Assembly: GCF_003144245.1 (NCBI RefSeq)
Contig: NW_020289989.1
Span: 248,001-312,000 of the forward strand
DNA: 64,000 bases
Direction of reading: 5' to 3'
DNA from: Jaminaea rosea
Taxonomy: Eukaryota; Basidiomycota; Exobasidiomycetes; Microstromatales
The position numbers and the translations under genes are program-made. Below the pieces are notes generated by a model, which saw only the letters and a program-made list of their open reading frames with translations, had not been told where the DNA came from and searched no databases. Shown piece by piece: positions 58,125 through 64,000 of the stretch (position 1 is the stretch's first letter; the number at the start of each line of letters is the position of its first letter).

Positions 58125-58608
58125 GCTCAAATGCTGTAAGCCCGCCATCGAGGGCTCCAGGAGCTCGAGAGTTTGACAGCAAAGCTGAAGAGAGGAGGCC
58201 AAACGTGGGCTTGATGCGAGTCAATCCTGGAAGGGTGGTCATCTCTTTCGCGCCGAAAGCTAGGAGAAAGATGGACCTACAACAATCGATGTCTCAGAGT
58301 CCCTAGTGAGCTGACAAGGATGCCTGACATCGCTCGCCATTGTATCGGTCAGCGATCGAGCCGGCTGATCACAAGAATGACAGGCACCAAGCGCACTGGA
58401 ACCGAGCCAACCAAAAGTTGCTCTCTCTCGGGCGTTTTTGTTTGTTGGCGGCCCGTGCGCCGCTCTCGAAAACAAGACTCGTTGCAGGGGGGAAGAGAGG
58501 GAAGCCCAACATTGCTCTTTCTTCCTTCCCCCTCGACAGCTCACAACCACCTCGATCTTCATCTACTCCGACCTTGTCCTGGGCCCAAAGGTAGCGCAGA
58601 CAGTAGCA
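58125..58608. other. Intergenic between array copies 5 and 6
   Basis: This 484-base gap has no supported gene. The copy 6 frame is open upstream from 58438 and includes an ATG-less leader-like stretch. No clear copy of the GGCGNACT element is seen. Confidence 0.5.
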
Positions 58609-60770
58609 ATGGTCAAGGATGAGCTCATCAATGACAGCACAGACAACAATGTCTTCGAAGGGGCCACCAAGAATGACGAGAGGCGTACAAGACGCACGGA
58701 CATTTGGGACCTGCCCGAAGAGCTGCGCTTTCTCATAATCGAAATCGCTGGCCGTGCGGGCCCACCAGGTGATAGCGATGGCCCAGCGGCCTGGAATCTC
58801 GTCACACTCCGCAACCTCGCGCTTGTGTCGCGGCGGTTTCAAGACTACATCACGCCGCTTCTCTACGAGACTGTCAGCCTGACGACGCCAAGTCAGCTTG
58901 CTCTCTTTCATCGAGGTCTGTCTTTGCAGCCGACTCATGGTCAGTTGATCAAGAATCTTCACATCGGTCCGACTGCTTTGCCGTCGAAGGGCTGGTGGCC
59001 GATAAAGACAAGCGAGGATATGGACGAGGACGGTATACCGACAGGGCATGAGCGAACCTTTGTGCAAGCGTCCCTCTCCAATGCCAGAGAAGAGAAGCTT
59101 CTGCCCCGCTGGTGCTTGGCCAACACTCGGTTCGACTGGGAGGACGAGGATCGCTCTCGCGAGCATCGTGCAGTGAAAGCTGCCATGAGAGCAGCAGGCA
59201 GAGATATTATCGTCGACCCTGCGTTCAGTTCCAGAGGCCCTGGTAGTGAGCACCAGCTCGGCATAGTAAGTACAAGCGTTGTTATTTGATCGCGTAAGAC
59301 TGAGATGATCCTCTGACCTGTCCTGCCCCACGACCAGAACTTGTGGACGCATCAATGTTTACGTCTACAGGCTGCCCTCGATCTATACATGCTGGAGATG
59401 CGGCGCATTGAGGACGAGAGAGGGTATGCTGAGGATACTGAGACGCCGCAGTATCCCCCTCTACTTGTGAAGGCGCCTAGGATCAGCGAGATGGACGAGC
59501 GTTTGACTCACTCTCAGCACATCATGGCGACAGTGGGCGAAGACCGCCCAGAGCCCAATGTGAAGGAGCAGGCAAGGAAGACTGCCCGCGAAAGAAAGTC
59601 ATTCATCCTAACGCAAGAGCAGCTCGATGCGCATATTCTACGGCCCGGCGGCCCAGCAGATCACTTCGATCATCCTCTCCTTACCATCTACTCGGGCTTG
59701 GATCTTCTTTCAATGGAGAACAACGGAGAGGTACGCATTGACTGGGCAGAAGGACCAGACCACCACTACTACTACGACCCGGGCGAGCGCTATCCCGCAT
59801 TCTGCAAGGACTCAGATGACGAAGATGACGAGAGCGCTGGCGAAGGCTATCAGTACTGCGTCTACAGACCCAAGCCTCCGACCAGTGGTTCGGCAGACGT
59901 TGATCCCCACACTCCGTACACGGTCTGGGGCATTCTGAATCTGACCGGGTCCATCCTCGCTCTAACGCCCAATCTCACCACACTCTCGATGTCCAGCTTC
60001 GTGCACCGTGCTCTCTGGCAACATGAAGGATCACTGAGTAGTCTGCGGTCTCTCTCTGTAGGGCCCTTGCCTGCATCGAAACGAGACTGCATTTACTTTG
60101 AGAATATCCAGCTGGCCAACCTCAAGGAGTTGCGGGTCTGCGGACGCTTACTAGACCTCCCTGCAGCGAGGAAGATTGCAGATCCGCATGGTCCTCTGCC
60201 TCGTCTGAAAAGGCTCGAATGGCACTATGGACATGACTTTGCGCGCTATCCCCCATGGTGAGTCGAGAGTAGCGTTCCGGAGCAGGCGATGATGGAGAAC
60301 TGAGACGTTCTCTCCCATGTCCTGCACCTGATAGCGACTCGGCGCCGAACAGAGTTCTGCCAGTCATTCGAGCACTCCAAGGACCCACTTTGGTAGCCCA
60401 GAGTCCTTCATTCTCCTTGAGCCACGACAGGCACCGAGACCTCTTCATCGAGGTGCGCCTGCATCCGAACGCTGTTGCTCAGATGATCGAGCGGGCTCCG
60501 AACGATGATGCCAAAGCGGCGTGGCAGAGTGGTTCAGCTGTAAGCGGTGTCCTCAACCGCATTAAGCTGACCGAGAGCAACGCGCTTGCGTACTACAACG
60601 TCGAAGGCTGTAGCTGGTACGATCCTCGTGAAGATATTGGCGCCTACCTGCGAGAGAGTATGGAATGGTGGGAGAGAAGAGTGGGCGGCAAGGGTACGAT
60701 TGAGGAGAGAGAGCCGGAGAGGCGACCCGCTATCCATGAGGGCCACAGGCGGATACGGCAAGAGATCTAA
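58609..60770 (+). CDS. F-box-like array, copy 6
   Basis: Exons 58609-59265, 59338-60257 and 60335-60770 give 670 residues. Exon 1: DIWDLPEELRFLIIEIAGRA, LALVSRRFQDYITPLLYETV, LIKNLHIGPTALPSKGWWPI, and LPRWCLANTRFDWEDED. Exon 2: NLWTHQCLRLQAALDLYMLE, EQLDAHILRPGGPADHFDHP, VRIDWAEGPDHHYYYDPGER, an acidic run (DSDDEDDESAGEG) in place of the Cys pairs, LTPNLTTLSMSSFVHRALWQ, LRSLSVGPLPASKRD, LKELRVCGRLLDLP and LPRLKRLEWHYGHD. Exon 3: VLPVIRALQGPT, IEVRLHPNAVAQMIERAPND, SWYDPREDI and MEWWERRVGGK, then an extra basic tail. The third exon uses a TAG acceptor. Confidence 0.86.
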
Positions 60771-61045
60771 AGTATTGATAGTGCAGGGCTGGGGGAGTCG
60801 TATGGCGGACATGACGAGTTCTTCTGAACCGTGAATACAGGGTATTGATAAAATCCTGAGAAATGTCGCTCCGGTTGAACGCGATTCTTGCGTGACGCAT
60901 GCAGTTCCATCGGCAGCCGCATCGCTCTTTGCAGGCGAATGCGGGACGAAAGGGCGGACTGGCGCATTGATTTTCTTGTTTCCCTTCCTTCCGCTTGTCT
61001 CGCTTGCCATCCCTACGGCATCATCATTGGCAGTTCACTCTCGCA

Positions 61046-63278
61046 ATGGCTTCAGGGAAACAACGCCCCGGTAGCGGCGACCCGAACGACTCCAACTGTA
61101 AGCGCATGAAGAGCGACGAGCCTAGCAATAGTCATGCAGCATCGCTGGCCAATTTCTGGTTTCTTCCCGAGGAGCTGCGCATCTACATCATTGACCTGGC
61201 CTGCTACGTTGAGCCTGTCAAAGCCACCAGCGTTGAGAGAAAAGGCAAAGCTTCGACGAATACCACAAAGAGCCGCTCAGGTCGCGACGTCAACGTTCTT
61301 GCCTCTCTTGCGCTAGTTTCACGTCGATTCAACAGCTGCATCACGCCACTTCTATATAGAATGATCAAGATCACCAGGCCGAGCGAGCTGGCAACATTCT
61401 ATAAGTGCCTTGCACTTCGACCTGACAATGGTGCCTACATTAGAGACCTGCACCTCGGTCCAATTGAAGACCTCGCAGAGAATTGGTGGCCAACAGAGAC
61501 TATCTTTGCAGACGAAAATGGCGAAACGCTCGAGGATCCCGTTTTGCTTCTACGGACATCCCTTTCCTCCGCCGAAGAGGAGGTGACACCTCGATGGTGT
61601 GAGCCGAATGCCACCTTTGAGTGGGGAGACACTGCTAGAGGCAGAAATTGTCAGGACACTGCAGTCAATGACGCGCTCAAAGCAGCTGTGCACTACGCGA
61701 GGAGCGATGGGAAGGGACTGTGCCTCATCAGCCCGTACGGAGAGAGTGTAAGGATGGTGAGTAGGGCTCAGTGCGCCGCCTCTCTGTCTTGCAAACTGAC
61801 CAGAAAGCTTCTCCCTCGCATCTGCAACATGAAGAATGACTGGGCCATGAGGGTCTTGCGGATTCGCGCATGCCTAGATTTGTACCTCATGGAGATGAGG
61901 CGTATTGAAGATCAGAAACATTACCAAGTGCCACACTGGCCAAGTCCAATACCTTTGGATCGGGGCCCCGACCAATGCCGCCAAGGACATTGCTCGCACT
62001 ACCCTCGTCTGATCGTCACACCGAGCTCAGGGGAAAAGCCGGACAAAACGAACAAGTATCTGGCCGAAGACAATACGAAAAGCGGCATGGCAGAGATGGA
62101 TCAGAAGGGCGTCTTTACCCTGAGCAAAACCCAGCTGGACGAGCACATCAGCCGCAAAGGAGGTTTAGCAGACCACTTCGACCATCCCCTGCTGGTCATC
62201 CGTTCGCGGCTGATGCTCTTGCACTACGATTACGCAGAACTCAAGATCGATCACGCGCAGGCGGAAAGTATGATGTACTACTACAGCGAAATAGAGGCTG
62301 ATTATCGTTGCGCTCGTTGTGGCAAGCACATCGATGACGATGATGAGTCTTGCGACGAGGAAGAACATCAGAAGAATCATTGCAACTGCCCAGCTCCATC
62401 AAGAAGCGACCAAAACAATGTTGAGCCTATCGACCATTTCAGCTCAACCAAAATTTCGGACGTTTTCAACACCAGCGATTTCATTCTCAGTCAGGCTACC
62501 AATCTAGTCAATGCCTCGTTCGCTAGCATCCTCCATCGTCCTCTATGGGATCAGCAGACCCTTCAGCAGCTTCGATACCTGTCACTAGGACCCACGCCGC
62601 CTGGGTGGGAGGACGAACTACGCTGGGATCATGTGCACCTCCCCTGCCTCGAGCAGTTGCGCATCGCTTTCTCCTTCATTGACGAAATCTCGCTCGGAAG
62701 CTCGTGGATCCCTTTGGCCCGCTGCCCCAGCTTCGCAGACTCCAGTGGGATTGTGCCCTCCCGCCTTCGTACCGATATCAGTCCGTAGGGTGAGACTACC
62801 TTGCGTTTTGAAGCTTTGTGTGATGATGGACTGACACCAGAGCATCGTCGATTTCTTTCCTTGAAGAGACCATGGCGGATTTGCTCGTCGCATGATTTTG
62901 CCGACCATCAATACCTTGCAAGGAAGAACAGCCAACACAAGGGAGCAGGGGGAGGAAGTCCTTCAGCCATCGTCTATCAGCAACCTGCCAGCCAAGGTCA
63001 GACCGCGCTCCATTGAAGTTCGTCTGCACCCCAACGTGATTAGCGATTTGCTCGCGATGGCCCCTACTGCAGAGATTCGAGCTGCGTGGCAACGTGGGCT
63101 GAGCATGCCCGATGCACCCCATCGCCTCCGGCTAGTTAAAAGTCGCGCTGTGGGAGATAGCAACGAAAGTAGCTGGCTTCATCCTGATCAAGATTTGCAG
63201 GTACATTTCCAGGAAAGCGAGCATTGGTGGGAGGAGCGAGCGAGTGGAGCGAGCAAGCTGGAAGTAGAAGAGGCGTAG
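61046..63278 (+). CDS. F-box-like array, copy 7 (frame-disrupted)
   Basis: Exon 1 is 61046-61756 (NFWFLPEELRIYIIDLACYV, LALVSRRFNSCITPLLYRMI, WWPTET, TPRWCEPNATFEWGDTA). By comparison with the other copies exon 2 starts at 61835 (NDWAMRVLRIRACLDLYLME) after an AAG acceptor, and runs to about 62789. It includes CSHYPRLIV, GGLADHFDHPLLVIRSRLM, Cys pairs (YRCARCGKH ... HCNCPAP), and LRYLSLGPTPPGWED. Near 62690-62705 the family reading moves to another frame (DPFGPLPQLRRLQWDCA), as if one base were missing; unshifted translation stops at 62788. Exon 3 (about 62867-63278, again an AAG acceptor) keeps the tail: IEVRLHPNVISDLLAMAPTA, APHRLRLV, EHWWEERASG. It is either a recent pseudogene or an assembly error. 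Confidence 0.7.
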
Positions 63279-63662
63279 TCGAATGTGTGGGAGGGCATCT
63301 TTTCCTGACTGGACGCAACAGCTAATCCGGGCGTTGAAAAGCTTCGACGTGAGGATGAACTCAATCTCATTACGTCGCGCTAAGGCTGAGAGTCAGTGAT
63401 GCTTGTCTACAGTAGCTGATCTCAAGAGGTGAAAGAAACGACAAACCATTCCACGAGACTCCGACCGCCTTGCTCTCTCTCCTGACTCTTCGGTACCTCA
63501 GTAGGAGATCAAGACGATGGAGGAAAGCGGCATGGGGTCGTAGAAGCAGGCGGGATGGTACTGCACGAGGAGATGAGAATACATGGGGCAGCACACGAGC
63601 TGAGAAAAGGACAATGCAGAGGGATCAGGTTGACAATGCTATCTGGAAGCAGGAGCGTCGCA
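63279..63662. other. Intergenic, right flank of the array
   Basis: These 384 bases lie between the convergent ends of array copy 7 and the right-edge minus-strand gene. No coding sequence, repeat or array remnant is seen. Confidence 0.55.
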
Positions 63663-64000
63663 CTATCTAGGCATCGAGTGAAACAACCTAGTGCATAGCC
63701 AGACCTGTGAATCAAAGACATCGTCTCGGTTCTTGCTAAAGCGAGAGAGGGAGGCCAGCGCTGCCGCGATGTTTCCTTCTGACTGCATCCCATCGAGCTG
63801 CTCCTGGAGGAGAATGAGGCACCAATCAACAGATTCTTGCCGCCTTGGACAGAAAGCGATGATGGAGTGCAGCGCTGCAGAAGCCACTCTTGTTACGAGA
63901 AGGGCGACTTCCTGCCCGCAACCCCCGCTGGCCACTCCGCACTTCCGTGCCGTGTCACTCGCCCGCGACGAGGCGAGTTGAGCGCGTCGAAGCCAAACTT
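63663..64000 (-). CDS. C-terminal exon of a gene running off the right edge, function unknown
   Basis: The minus strand is open from the window edge to a TAG at 63663, giving about 112 residues: VASAALHSIIAFCPRRQESV, DWCLILLQEQLDGMQSEGNI, AAALASLSRFSKNRDDVFDS, ending LFHSMPR. The sequence is alpha-helical in character, with regular Leu/Ala spacing, and could be part of a helical-repeat protein. There is no start codon within the visible part, and an intron inside it cannot be excluded. The product cannot be named. Confidence 0.6.
   Translation of the reverse strand, partial: VWLRRAQLASSRASDTARKCGVASGGCGQEVALLVTRVASAALHSIIAFCPRRQESVDWCLILLQEQLDGMQSEGNIAAALASLSRFSKNRDDVFDSQVWLCTRLFHSMPR

Noticed and set aside
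58369-59355. Minus-strand open frame opposite array copy 6 exon 1 (about 330 codons)
   Set aside because: The plus strand here has family motifs shared with six other genes, so the antisense frame is a shadow.
45457-63278. Idea that the array is a biosynthetic or mobile cluster
   Set aside because: All copies are the same family, with no transposase, reverse transcriptase, integrase, terminal repeats or biosynthetic enzymes among them; tandem duplication explains it.

Overview
The window is eukaryotic nuclear DNA from a GC-rich fungus, most likely a basidiomycete. Protein genes lie on both strands and carry short introns of about 60-95 bases with GTGAGT/GTAAGT-type donors and CAG/TAG acceptors. 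The gene content is fungal: an RTA1-family membrane protein, a fungal-type PLC, a basidiomycete-type secreted glycoprotein and small secreted cysteine proteins. Placement in the Ustilaginomycotina is a guess from base composition and intron style. No bacterial operons, rRNA, CRISPR arrays or recognisable transposons were seen, and no tRNA genes were found by eye.

Region 1 (1-17.8 kb) holds housekeeping and stress genes: a Trm732/THADA-like tRNA-modification factor, a monofunctional catalase divergent from a phosphoinositide phospholipase C, a two-exon conserved unknown, a six-exon DEAH RNA helicase with a glycine-rich tail, and a two-exon short-chain dehydrogenase.

Region 2 (17.8-35.5 kb) holds a GPI-anchored-type secreted glycoprotein, a 2-kb zone of broken minus-strand reading frames with a coding minisatellite, the replicative helicase subunit MCM6 (five exons, two MCB boxes upstream), a 1,568-residue protein with seven predicted membrane spans and a very long disordered tail, and a membrane-anchored GH2 beta-mannosidase.

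Region 3 (35.5-45.3 kb) is rich in secretory and membrane genes: a cysteine-rich small secreted protein, an RTA1-type protein, two diverged paralogs of a small secreted family (one with a 27-base micro-exon), a seven-span membrane protein, and a HECT-type ubiquitin ligase.

Region 4 (45.4-63.3 kb) is the most striking part: a head-to-tail array of seven paralogs on the plus strand. All share a three-exon layout (intron 1 in phase 0, intron 2 in phase 2), an F-box-like N-terminus, a central LRR-like block and a conserved C-terminal module ending near a WWEE/WFEE motif. I recognise no named family beyond the F-box-like start. Copy 1 has a stop just before the conserved tail, copy 7 has a frame break, and three copies carry a Cys-pair (zinc-ribbon-like) insert. 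The window ends inside a minus-strand gene whose C-terminal exon is visible.

Exon boundaries were placed by hand from splice signals, frame continuity and comparison of paralogs within the window. Start codons are the first sensible in-frame ATG. Nothing was checked against a database.
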